A stretch of 5,431 nucleotides of DNA, taken from a gamma proteobacterium symbiont of Lucinoma myriamae (GTDB lineage: Bacteria > Pseudomonadota > Gammaproteobacteria > GRL18). The stretch lies in NCBI GenBank assembly GCA_025655635.1, contig JAHXIM010000078.1, positions 1 to 5,431 of the forward strand. Reading direction: 5' to 3'. The notes under the pieces are model-generated. The model worked only from the letters and a program-made list of their open reading frames with translations. It did no database searches and was not told the origin of the DNA. The translations under genes were made by a program, and so were the position numbers. The stretch's first letter is position 1, and each line of letters opens with the position of its first letter. This document shows positions 1-5,431 of this stretch, piece after piece.

Positions 1-141
1 CTCCAGCCTAGAGAAAAACAGTTCAATTATGAGAAGTTTGGTGCTGGATATTATGTCGTTGCATGGGCTACTGCGTTTTTTAGGTTGAAATGTCTCCATC
101 TGCACCCATCTAATGATTATCTAATTGATACAATTATATAG
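1..141 (+). CDS. Possible C-terminal tail of an upstream gene (partial, uncertain)
   Basis: Frame 1 is open from the window edge to a TAG at 139-141, giving about 46 residues, including a fairly protein-like stretch with YEKFGAGYYVVAWATAFFRL. The stop lies 9 bp before the ATG of the DUF4202 gene, a spacing that would fit a co-transcribed upstream gene. Against this, frame 2 is also open to a TGA at 86-88, and one minus-strand frame is open across positions 120 to 1. Openness over so short a stretch therefore proves little. I do not recognise the family. The stretch may simply be non-coding leader for the next gene. Confidence 0.22.
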   Translation, partial: LQPREKQFNYEKFGAGYYVVAWATAFFRLKCLHLHPSNDYLIDTII

Positions 142-150
142 AGATAAATT

Positions 151-750
151 ATGACTCAAGAAATGTTTGAAAAAGCAGCCGCACTGATAGATGCGGCCAA
201 TAGTGAAGATCCCAATCAGGAAACTGTTGATGGCAAGGTCTGGCCGAAGGAGCTTCTTTATTCCCGCAATATGTCGGATATGCTCAATCGTTTCGCTCCG
301 GATACCGATGATGCTATGAAGCTTGGTATCAGTGCTCAACACATCCAGCGTTGGAAGTCACCACGTGATGCTTACACTATGGATAAAAAAGGTTATTATC
401 AATGGCGTACCCAGTTGTATCAATTCCATGCCGACACAGTTTGTGCGCTAATGAAAGAGGCGGACTATTCTGAAGAAGATCTGGAGCGTGTCAATAAGGC
501 TGTGGGTAAGAAATCACTAAAGACTAACCCCGATACCCAATTGGTGGAAGATATTGCAGCACTGGTTTTTATTGAGCATTATATGCAGGCCTTTGCGGAT
601 AAACATCCCGAATATAGTGAAGAAAAATGGGTGGAGATTATCCTTCGCACCTGGAATAAAATGTCTGAAAAAGGCAAAGAATTTGCATTATCAGGTGAAC
701 TTAAACTCCCCGAACCTTTGATTCCACTGATTAAAAAGTCTATTAGCTAA
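151..750 (+). CDS. DUF4202 domain-containing protein, function unknown
   Basis: This 199-residue protein looks like a complete member of the DUF4202 family, for which I know no established biochemical role. Recognisable family features are an N-terminal AALIDAANSEDPN segment (residues 10-22), WPKELLYSRNM (31-41), AQHIQRWKSPRDAYTMDKKGY (62-82, with H64, R67, W68, R72), the YQWR...FH block (83-93, with H93), KKSLK (120-124), VEDIAALVFIEHY (132-144, with E133 and D134) and RTWNKMS (166-172). Histidines at 64 and 93 followed by the ED pair in an all-helical protein recall HD-type metal hydrolases; that comparison is my inference. No signal peptide or membrane segment is visible, so it is probably cytosolic. 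The ATG at 151 is preceded by GAGA at 141-144, a modest ribosome binding site. A TACAAT at 129-134 could be a -10 box, but no good -35 box is placed for it. The stop codon sits at the start of a large palindrome. Confidence 0.85.
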   Translation: MTQEMFEKAAALIDAANSEDPNQETVDGKVWPKELLYSRNMSDMLNRFAPDTDDAMKLGISAQHIQRWKSPRDAYTMDKKGYYQWRTQLYQFHADTVCALMKEADYSEEDLERVNKAVGKKSLKTNPDTQLVEDIAALVFIEHYMQAFADKHPEYSEEKWVEIILRTWNKMSEKGKEFALSGELKLPEPLIPLIKKSIS

Positions 751-885
751 ATAAGTGATGAGATGGTGTCCATATTGTATTAAGCTACCGCACAAAAGCA
801 TATCAGGCATCATTTCGCTCATATTGGCATAAAATCCCGAAACAATGCCTGATATACTCTTGTGCTCGATGGACACTTATTTTAG
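747..885. repeat. Large imperfect palindrome (about 139 bp), MITE-like or long stem-loop
   Basis: Three nested pairs of arms are visible. The outer arm CTAAATAAGTG (747-757) pairs with CACTTATTTTAG (874-885) with one extra base; alternatively GTGTCCAT (766-773) is the exact reverse complement of 869-876. The 21-bp middle arm at 790-810 is the reverse complement of 845-865 with two mismatches. An inner TTTCG (813-817) pairs with CGAAA (838-842), leaving a 20-base loop (818-837). The left outer arm carries about 11 extra bases, and the internal loop is asymmetric (774-789 against 866-868). The element overlaps the DUF4202 stop codon (748-750). It could be a degenerate miniature transposable element or a long RNA hairpin that ends or stabilises the DUF4202 transcript. 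No clear target-site duplication flanks it. Confidence 0.75.
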
Positions 886-888
886 TTC

Positions 889-933
889 ATAAACACATTT
901 ATTTTGACTGATTGCACTACATTTTGTGTTTAT
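889..933. repeat. Second inverted repeat in the gltX upstream region
   Basis: ATAAACACA at 889-897 is the exact reverse complement of TGTGTTTAT at 925-933, with a 27-base spacer. It begins 4 bp after the large palindrome ends. The spacer holds a -35-like TTGACT at 904-909, so the pair could be an operator around a promoter, although no convincing -10 box lies at the right distance. It is AT-rich, and a chance match is possible. It is not followed by a T-run, so I do not call it a terminator. Confidence 0.4.
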
Positions 934-1026
934 TCGCTTATTTATAGATGGACTGGCCAGATTAGTAGTTAGTTCTGCCGTATTTAAATGAGAGCACTTT
1001 TTTGTTTTAAAACATCCCTTGGAGTG

Positions 1027-1055
1027 TTCATTTAATGTGACCCATCATGTAAAAT
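1027..1055 (+). promoter_or_regulatory. Candidate gltX promoter
   Basis: TAAAAT at 1050-1055 matches a sigma-70 -10 box at five of six positions. TTCATT at 1027-1032 is a weak -35 candidate at a 17-base spacing. The -10 box lies 27 bp before the gltX ATG, which would give a short leader. The -35 match is poor, so this is a suggestion only. The rest of 934-1026 shows only an 8-bp palindrome CTGGCCAG (953-960) and A/T-rich runs, with no tRNA gene or riboswitch that I recognise. Confidence 0.25.
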
Positions 1056-1072
1056 GCTTCTTTTTCCTTTCT

Positions 1073-1077
1073 GAGAG
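1073..1077 (+). promoter_or_regulatory. Ribosome binding site of gltX
   Basis: GAGAG ends 5 bases before the ATG at 1083. It supports this start, as does the protein beginning MTVRTRFAPSPTG, the usual N-terminus of the family. Confidence 0.55.
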
Positions 1078-1082
1078 ACAAA

Positions 1083-2504
1083 ATGACTGTAAGAACACGC
1101 TTCGCTCCAAGCCCAACAGGCTATTTACATATTGGTGGTGCCCGTACGGCATTATTTTCCTGGCTTTATGCTAAACGCCATCAGGGAAAATTTGTTTTAC
1201 GTATCGAAGATACGGATAGAGAACGTTCTACTCAGGAAGCGGTTGATGTCATATTAGAGGGCATGCAATGGCTGGGCCTTACTCATGATGAGGGCCCGTT
1301 TTATCAGACCGAGCGTATGGATCGTTATAAAGAAGTGATTCAAAAACTTCTTGACGATGGCCATGCTTACAAATGTTATTGCAGCCGAGAAGAGCTGGAT
1401 GCTATGCGTGAAGAACAAATGTCTAATAAAGAAAAAGCCCGTTATGACCGCCGTTGTCGGGCGATTACTTCACCTCCTGCTGATAAAATTGATGTTGAGC
1501 CGGTGATCCGTTTTAAAAACAGTATTGATGGTAATGTTGTTATTAATGATCATGTGAAAGGCCAGATTGTTACCAATAACAAAGAACTTGATGACTTAAT
1601 CATTGCTCGCGGTGACGGCACACCGACTTATAATCTGGTTGTGGTCATTGATGATTTGGATATGGGTATGACACATATTATTCGTGGTGATGATCATTTA
1701 AATAATACCCCCCGACAGATTAATATTCTTAAAGCAATGGGTGCTCCCATTCCGGAATATGCACATTTACCTATGATTCTGGATGAACAGGGTGCTAAAT
1801 TATCCAAGCGTCATGGTGCGGCCAATTTGCTGAATTATCGTGAAGAAGGCTATTTACCAGAAGCCTTATTAAACTATCTTGTTCGTCTGGGGTGGTCTCA
1901 TGGTGATCAGGAAATTTTTTCCATTGATGAGATGATCGAGTTATTTGATCTGGATGATATTAACAAATCGGCTTCATCAATTAATCCGGACAAGCTGCTT
2001 TGGTTAAACCAGCATTATATCAAAGAAGGTGATCCAGAGCATGTAGCAAAACATCTGGCATGGCATATGGAAAAGCAGGGCATTAATACCGATAACGGCC
2101 CGGCTCTGGCTGATATTGTCAGTGCCTTATCAGAGCGCAGTAAAACGCTGGTAGAAATGGCACAAAGCAGTCGTTATTTCTTTGAAAACTTTGATGAATT
2201 TGATGAAAAAGCCGCCAAAAAGAACCTCAAAGCCGGTGCGCTTGAAGCGTTACAGAGAATGCTGGAACGCTTTAGTGCAGTCAGTGACTGGAAGGGCGAA
2301 GCCTTACACCAGATAGTTCTGGATGTTGCTGAAGAACTGGAGCTAAAGTTAGGAAAAGTTGCACAACCTCTACGGGTTGCCGTTACGGGTGCAGGTATGT
2401 CTCCCTCCATTGACGTGACCTTAGAACTTATCGGTCGTGAACGCTGCCTGAACAGAATGAACAAAGCCATTGAATACATTGAAGCCAGAGTTGCAGCACA
2501 ATAG
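1083..2504 (+). CDS. gltX: Glutamate--tRNA ligase (glutamyl-tRNA synthetase)
   Basis: This cytosolic class I aminoacyl-tRNA synthetase charges tRNA-Glu with glutamate using ATP, supplying protein synthesis and, in many bacteria, the first step of C5 tetrapyrrole synthesis. At 473 residues it has the normal length. The FAPSPTGYLHIGGARTALF segment (7-25) holds the HIGH-type signature as HIGG (16-19). RIEDTD (40-45) follows, then the RGDDHLNNTPRQINILKA block (201-218), and KLSKR at 239-243 is the KMSKS-type ATP-binding signature. LNYLVRLGWSHGDQEIF (263-279) and DKLLWLNQHYI (303-313) are typical of the gammaproteobacterial enzyme. The C-terminal roughly 150 residues are the helical anticodon-binding domain. 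A zinc-type insertion begins CYC (98-100) with Y121 and C125, but residue 127, a histidine ligand in E. coli GltX, is alanine here. The gene has its own leader and no co-directional neighbour close downstream; it converges on the antiporter gene with a 19-bp gap. Confidence 0.98.
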   Translation: MTVRTRFAPSPTGYLHIGGARTALFSWLYAKRHQGKFVLRIEDTDRERSTQEAVDVILEGMQWLGLTHDEGPFYQTERMDRYKEVIQKLLDDGHAYKCYCSREELDAMREEQMSNKEKARYDRRCRAITSPPADKIDVEPVIRFKNSIDGNVVINDHVKGQIVTNNKELDDLIIARGDGTPTYNLVVVIDDLDMGMTHIIRGDDHLNNTPRQINILKAMGAPIPEYAHLPMILDEQGAKLSKRHGAANLLNYREEGYLPEALLNYLVRLGWSHGDQEIFSIDEMIELFDLDDINKSASSINPDKLLWLNQHYIKEGDPEHVAKHLAWHMEKQGINTDNGPALADIVSALSERSKTLVEMAQSSRYFFENFDEFDEKAAKKNLKAGALEALQRMLERFSAVSDWKGEALHQIVLDVAEELELKLGKVAQPLRVAVTGAGMSPSIDVTLELIGRERCLNRMNKAIEYIEARVAAQ

Positions 2505-2507
2505 TCA

Positions 2508-2522
2508 TGAACGCTGAACGCT
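2508..2522. repeat. Short tandem duplication in the convergent gltX/antiporter gap
   Basis: TGAACGC occurs twice in tandem, followed by T, filling most of the 19 bases between the two convergent stop codons. No hairpin with a T-run is visible here on either strand, so no intrinsic terminator can be called for either gene. The repeat may be chance. Confidence 0.5.
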
Positions 2523-2523
2523 C

Positions 2524-4500
2524 CTAATGTCCGGTCATTAATTCGACCTTGATAAACTCAAGGTCTTCGGGCTTGGCATACATAACCAGAAGATCATTTT
2601 CTTTTAACAGCAGGTCAGAAGATGGCTGTTTACCGCGAATTCCACCACGTCGTAATGCAGTAAAGACAATATTACGCCCTCCCAGATCTATCTGACCAAT
2701 TGTTTTACCAATTGCCTTAGCCCCGGGATGCAGGACTAAGGTATTAATATGTTCGTTATTTTTTCGGGATTCTTCATGAGAAGCTTGTTCGCCCGGGAAA
2801 TAACCTCGTAAAAACTTATATTTATCCTTACGTGCTTTGGCAATATCCTGAGTGATTTCAATCGGTGGTACGCCAATGTGTATTAATAGATGTGATGCCA
2901 TAATAATGGATGATTCAAGTGTTTCTGGTATGACTTCGGTGGCACCTTCAGCATATAATTCATCCAGTTTGCTCTCATCAATACTGCGTACCAGAATGGG
3001 AATATTTTTATTCAGTGAGCGTATTTGAGCAATAATTTTCTTTGCTGCAGAGCTGTTTTTAATAGTGATGAGCACAGCACGTGCTTTATCCACTCCGGCC
3101 GCCTGCAAAATTCGTTTATGGGCAGGATCACCATAAACAACAGTTTCACCTGCATCCTGTGCTTCCTGAATACGGATAATATCCAGATCCAGAGCAATGT
3201 AATGCTGATTCTTTTCTTCTATAAAACGAGAAATATTTTGTCCGATATGACCATATCCGCAGATAATGACATGTTCAGAGAGTGTTTTACTGCATCGCTC
3301 AACTTGCTGGCTAATGGTCTGATGAGTAGCCTTATAACTTCTGCGAAAGAGTATTTTGGTCCAGCGGCCATTATTATGAATGATCCAGGGAGTCAGCATC
3401 ATGCTGAGAATAATTGCAGAAAGCACAATTTGAGTGGTCTCTTGTTCGAGCAGATTATAGGTTAATGCCAGAGTCATCAGGGCGAAACCAAACTCACCCC
3501 CCTGATTCAATACCAGCCCTGTTCGAAACGATACGACTGGACTTGCACCGAAGAGGTAGCTGAGTGAAGTGATAATCAGTGTTTTAGTGAGAATTAATAA
3601 TATAGCTACTAAAATAACCCAATGTAATTGAGGAAGCAGGGCATTGAGATCCAGCAGCATACCGACGGTAATAAAGAAAAGACCCAGCAAAATATCCTGA
3701 AAAGGACGGATATCAACTTCAATCTGATGGCGATATTCGGTTTCACTTAACATCATGCCAGCAATAAAAGAACCAAGCGCTAAAGATAAACCAGCCCTGT
3801 GAGTAGCCCATGCGGCCGCTAAAGCAATTAATAGAACGGAGAGAGTAAATAATTCAGCTGAACGGATATTAGCAATGATCCGTAATAACGGCCGCAATAT
3901 CCAATGACCTATGGCCAGCATTAAGAGTAAAATAATCATTCCTTTTAATAAGGCGCTGATTTCAAGTGATAATAAAATCGGACCATCACCAGCGAAAGAC
4001 GGGATTAATACCAGAAAAGGTATTACTGCAATATCCTGAAAAATAAGAATGCTCAGAGCAAGGTGACCATGACGTGAATTAAGCTCTAACTGCTCGGATA
4101 ATTGCTTGCTGACAATCGCTGTTGATGAGAGTGCAATGATACCGCCGATAATGATTGACTGTTTGATATTTTGGCTGAAATACCAGTCAATGGAGCCGGC
4201 AATAACGGAAGTGATAAGCACTTGTGAACCACCCAGCCCCAATACTTCTTTTTTTAAGGCAATTAATTTTGCCAGGGAAAATTCCAGTCCCACAGTGAAC
4301 ATGAGAAAAACAACACCAAATTCAGCAATAAAGCGAACGTCCTGATTATCTTCGATTAAGCCCAGTCCATAGGGACTGACAATCATTCCAACAACAAGAT
4401 AGGCAAGGATTGGAGCGATATTAAAGCGTTTCAGGCAGGCAATGGCAAACACTGCCAGCGTTAGTAATACAATAATTTCCTCAAATATAATATCATTCAT
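2524..4500 (-). CDS. KefB/KefC-type monovalent cation:proton antiporter (CPA2 family) with RCK domain
   Basis: This 658-residue inner-membrane protein is predicted to exchange a monovalent cation, most likely K+ or Na+, for protons. Residues 1 to about 380 form the Na+/H+ exchanger domain with roughly 12 or 13 hydrophobic segments. Family landmarks are GVVFLMFTVGLEF (62-74), LSSTAIVSKQL (124-134), FQDIAVIPFL (154-163, with the conserved QD at 155-156), GSFIAGMMLSETEYRHQIE (243-261), the IRPFQDILLGLFFITVGMLLD stretch (264-284) and NQGGEFGFAL (332-341). A TrkA-N/RCK nucleotide-binding domain starts at about 409 with GYGHIG (415-420), acidic residues at 438 and 440, and YGDP (456-459). A TrkA-C domain covers about 585-655. 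E261 and D263 match the acidic loop known as regulatory in KefC, but nothing shows glutathione gating, so I assign no kef symbol. The ATG follows directly on an in-frame TAA and has no clear Shine-Dalgarno sequence. It is the third gene after the P-II-like and CBS genes, 59 bp downstream, so co-transcription is likely. Confidence 0.95.
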   Translation of the reverse strand: MNDIIFEEIIVLLTLAVFAIACLKRFNIAPILAYLVVGMIVSPYGLGLIEDNQDVRFIAEFGVVFLMFTVGLEFSLAKLIALKKEVLGLGGSQVLITSVIAGSIDWYFSQNIKQSIIIGGIIALSSTAIVSKQLSEQLELNSRHGHLALSILIFQDIAVIPFLVLIPSFAGDGPILLSLEISALLKGMIILLLMLAIGHWILRPLLRIIANIRSAELFTLSVLLIALAAAWATHRAGLSLALGSFIAGMMLSETEYRHQIEVDIRPFQDILLGLFFITVGMLLDLNALLPQLHWVILVAILLILTKTLIITSLSYLFGASPVVSFRTGLVLNQGGEFGFALMTLALTYNLLEQETTQIVLSAIILSMMLTPWIIHNNGRWTKILFRRSYKATHQTISQQVERCSKTLSEHVIICGYGHIGQNISRFIEEKNQHYIALDLDIIRIQEAQDAGETVVYGDPAHKRILQAAGVDKARAVLITIKNSSAAKKIIAQIRSLNKNIPILVRSIDESKLDELYAEGATEVIPETLESSIIMASHLLIHIGVPPIEITQDIAKARKDKYKFLRGYFPGEQASHEESRKNNEHINTLVLHPGAKAIGKTIGQIDLGGRNIVFTALRRGGIRGKQPSSDLLLKENDLLVMYAKPEDLEFIKVELMTGH

Positions 4501-4559
4501 TTAGAAAGTATAGGTGAGAAAAGGGCAGTGTGTCTATAGTAGTTGACTAAAATAGTTGG

Positions 4560-4964
4560 TTATGTGGTAACTTTACACAAACCTTTTAATACCATGTCGG
4601 TATAACTAATTATGCCAATGATCTCACCATGTCTGACAACCGGAGCACGAGAAAGGCCAAAGCGCTCAAATAAGCGTGCACAATAACGAATATCCATGTC
4701 CTGACGAATAGTTACTGCCGGTTTGGACATGACTTCGTAGACATTGGTTCGGTCAACGGATTTATCCCCAGCCAGGACAATACGGGCAATATCTGAAATA
4801 ACTACAATGCCCCATTCATCATGAGCATGACGTTTGTTGACAATTAATGTTTTTGTTTCAATATGCTGCATTTCATCAAGGGCTTCTTTTACGGTTTTCA
4901 TGCCATCAACGAAATCCACTTTATGTTTCATGACATCTTTAACCTGGATGAGTGTGGGTTTCAT
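4560..4964 (-). CDS. Stand-alone CBS-domain-pair protein
   Basis: This 134-residue soluble protein is essentially one CBS pair (Bateman module). CBS1 covers about residues 8-65 and starts IQVKDVMKHKVDFV; CBS2 covers about 76-129 and starts YEVMSKPAVTI. Such modules commonly bind AMP, ADP, ATP or S-adenosylmethionine and act as energy or metabolite sensors for a partner. In CBS2 the ligand motif GIISYTD (117-123) keeps the G, S and D of the usual Ghx(S/T)xxD pattern. In CBS1 the matching GIVVISD (52-58) keeps G52 and D58 but has valine at the S/T position, so CBS2 is the better candidate site. There is no catalytic, DNA-binding or membrane domain, so it probably acts by protein contact. Its ATG overlaps the P-II stop codon as ATGA, and GAGGA lies 6 bases upstream, so translation of the two genes is probably coupled. 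The antiporter gene follows 59 bp downstream. Confidence 0.93.
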   Translation of the reverse strand: MKPTLIQVKDVMKHKVDFVDGMKTVKEALDEMQHIETKTLIVNKRHAHDEWGIVVISDIARIVLAGDKSVDRTNVYEVMSKPAVTIRQDMDIRYCARLFERFGLSRAPVVRHGEIIGIISYTDMVLKGLCKVTT

Positions 4965-5311
4965 ATTATTTCCTCAATTGTTTCTGTCAATTGTTGAATT
5001 TGGTGGGAAACGCCAACGGCATCTTCCACATTAATTTGAAAAGCAATGCCAGTACCTGGTGAGTTGTCAAATTTTCCTACCTCACTGATTTTTTCCAGTA
5101 CATCACGGCTGAGGTGTTCTTCAACTAACAATAATAAAACATCGCGTTGAGTCTCTAAAGTCAGACCAAAGAAGGTTTTTGTCTTTTGGACACCCTCACC
5201 CCGGGCATTGTTTATGACTGTTGCACCCGTTGCGCCTGCTTCGCGGCTGGCATCCAGAACGGCATTGGTGACATCGTCATTTACAAAAGCAATAATTAAT
5301 TTAAATTGCAT
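4961..5311 (-). CDS. Divergent P-II family (PII-like) signalling protein
   Basis: This 116-residue protein has the P-II ferredoxin-like pattern: beta strand FKLIIAFV (3-10), helix 12-25, GATGATVINNARGEG (26-40), a loop, strand VLLLLVEE (58-65), helix 68-79, then FDNSPGTGIAFQINVEDAVGV (81-101). The ARGEGVQKTKTFFGL region (36-50) aligns with the start of the T-loop but is about five residues shorter than in GlnB/GlnK. It has phenylalanines near the position of Tyr51, the residue uridylylated in GlnB. The B-loop also differs from the usual TGKIGDGKIF type. It is therefore not a standard nitrogen-regulatory GlnB or GlnK. Trimer formation and nucleotide binding are expected from the family but not shown. 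Proteins of this kind, from memory, often sit beside a CBS protein and DUF1538 membrane proteins; no DUF1538 gene is visible here. GAGAG at 5319-5323 lies 7 bases before the ATG. TAAAAT on the minus strand (5344-5339) is a possible -10 box. Confidence 0.88.
   Translation of the reverse strand: MQFKLIIAFVNDDVTNAVLDASREAGATGATVINNARGEGVQKTKTFFGLTLETQRDVLLLLVEEHLSRDVLEKISEVGKFDNSPGTGIAFQINVEDAVGVSHQIQQLTETIEEII
4971..4975 (-). promoter_or_regulatory. Ribosome binding site of the CBS gene inside the P-II gene
   Basis: GAGGA on the minus strand ends 6 bases before the CBS-gene ATG and lies within the last codons of the P-II-like gene. With the ATGA stop/start overlap it fixes the CBS start and suggests translational coupling. 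Confidence 0.7.
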
Positions 5312-5353
5312 TGCTGTTCTCTCTTTTTGTTTTCATAGATTTTATTCTATTGT

Positions 5354-5431
5354 GTACGCCCGTCATGGGCATAAACTAATGGGGTGTAAGTCCCCTGTAG
5401 GAGGATCACCGCTATGTAAATTGTATCCAAC
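5354..5431 (+). mobile_element. Probable 5' end of a group II intron (truncated by window edge)
   Basis: From 5354 the plus strand reads GTACGCCCGTCATGGGC, which aligns base for base with the style of bacterial group II intron 5' ends (GUGYG, then a CCC...GGG stem; compare Ll.LtrB, which begins GUGCGCCCAGAUAGGG). The GCCC (5358-5361) and GGGC (5367-5370) bases can pair around a five-base loop. A second hairpin follows, GGGG (5381-5384) with CCCC (5392-5395) around TGTAAGT, like the GGUGAAAGUCC-type stem common near the start of domain I. The third base is A where the consensus has G. No maturase gene, domain V or 3' end is inside the window, so the call rests on about 78 bases and on recalled sequence patterns. 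It could instead be another structured RNA or an intron remnant. Confidence 0.5.

Noticed and set aside
1..99. Open minus-strand frame with an ATG at 99-97 running to the window edge
   Set aside because: Three frames are open over this short AT-rich stretch and the translation is not protein-like, so there is no basis to call a divergent gene.
691..876. 61-codon minus-strand reading frame overlapping the end of the DUF4202 gene
   Set aside because: It is built from the large palindrome and then runs antisense through a convincing coding sequence; its product resembles no family I know.
953..960. Perfect 8-bp palindrome CTGGCCAG upstream of gltX
   Set aside because: It is isolated, and a site this short is expected by chance in a few kilobases; no matching second copy was seen nearby.
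2174..2479. 101-codon minus-strand reading frame inside gltX
   Set aside because: It is antisense to the anticodon-binding domain of gltX, and its low-complexity serine-rich product is typical of a shadow frame.
3025..3465. 146-codon plus-strand reading frame inside the antiporter gene
   Set aside because: It lies antisense to the RCK-linker part of a gene with clear family motifs throughout; the product has no recognisable domain.
4974..4993. TCAATTG repeated at a 13-bp interval
   Set aside because: It lies inside the P-II-like coding sequence and is explained by its C-terminal codons; too short to treat as an element.

Overview
The window reads as chromosomal DNA from a gammaproteobacterium of low-to-moderate GC (low 40s percent, estimated by eye). 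The main evidence is a glutamyl-tRNA synthetase that follows the E. coli-type GltX closely over its catalytic half. The species cannot be named from this sequence.

Layout, left to right. (1) Positions 1-150 contain no gene I can identify; one plus-strand frame is open from the window edge to a stop at 139-141 and may be the tail of an upstream gene. (2) 151-750 (+) encodes a DUF4202-family protein of unknown function. (3) 751-1082 is a 332-bp intergenic stretch. It starts with a large imperfect palindrome of about 139 bp that begins at the DUF4202 stop codon, followed by a second, smaller inverted repeat and then the gltX leader. (4) 1083-2504 (+) is gltX. (5) After only 19 bp, and convergent to gltX, comes a minus-strand cluster. 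In transcription order it is a divergent P-II-like protein (5311-4961), a stand-alone two-CBS-domain protein (4964-4560, overlapping the P-II stop by 4 bp) and, 59 bp on, a KefB/KefC-type cation:proton antiporter with TrkA-N and TrkA-C domains (4500-2524). (6) The last 78 bp, just upstream of the P-II gene and reading out of the window on the plus strand, resemble the 5' end of a bacterial group II intron.

The most interesting unit is the P-II-like/CBS/antiporter cluster. Two of its proteins belong to families that typically bind adenine nucleotides, and the third is an ion transporter with its own nucleotide-binding RCK domain. A plausible but unproven reading is a module linking energy or metabolic state to cation/proton exchange or to another membrane partner. 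The P-II-like protein has a shortened T-loop with no tyrosine at the usual uridylylation position, so classical GlnD-type control looks unlikely. If the intron call is right, the insertion lies about 42 bp in front of this cluster and may have separated it from its original promoter or upstream partner. I found no tRNA, rRNA, CRISPR array or complete insertion sequence.
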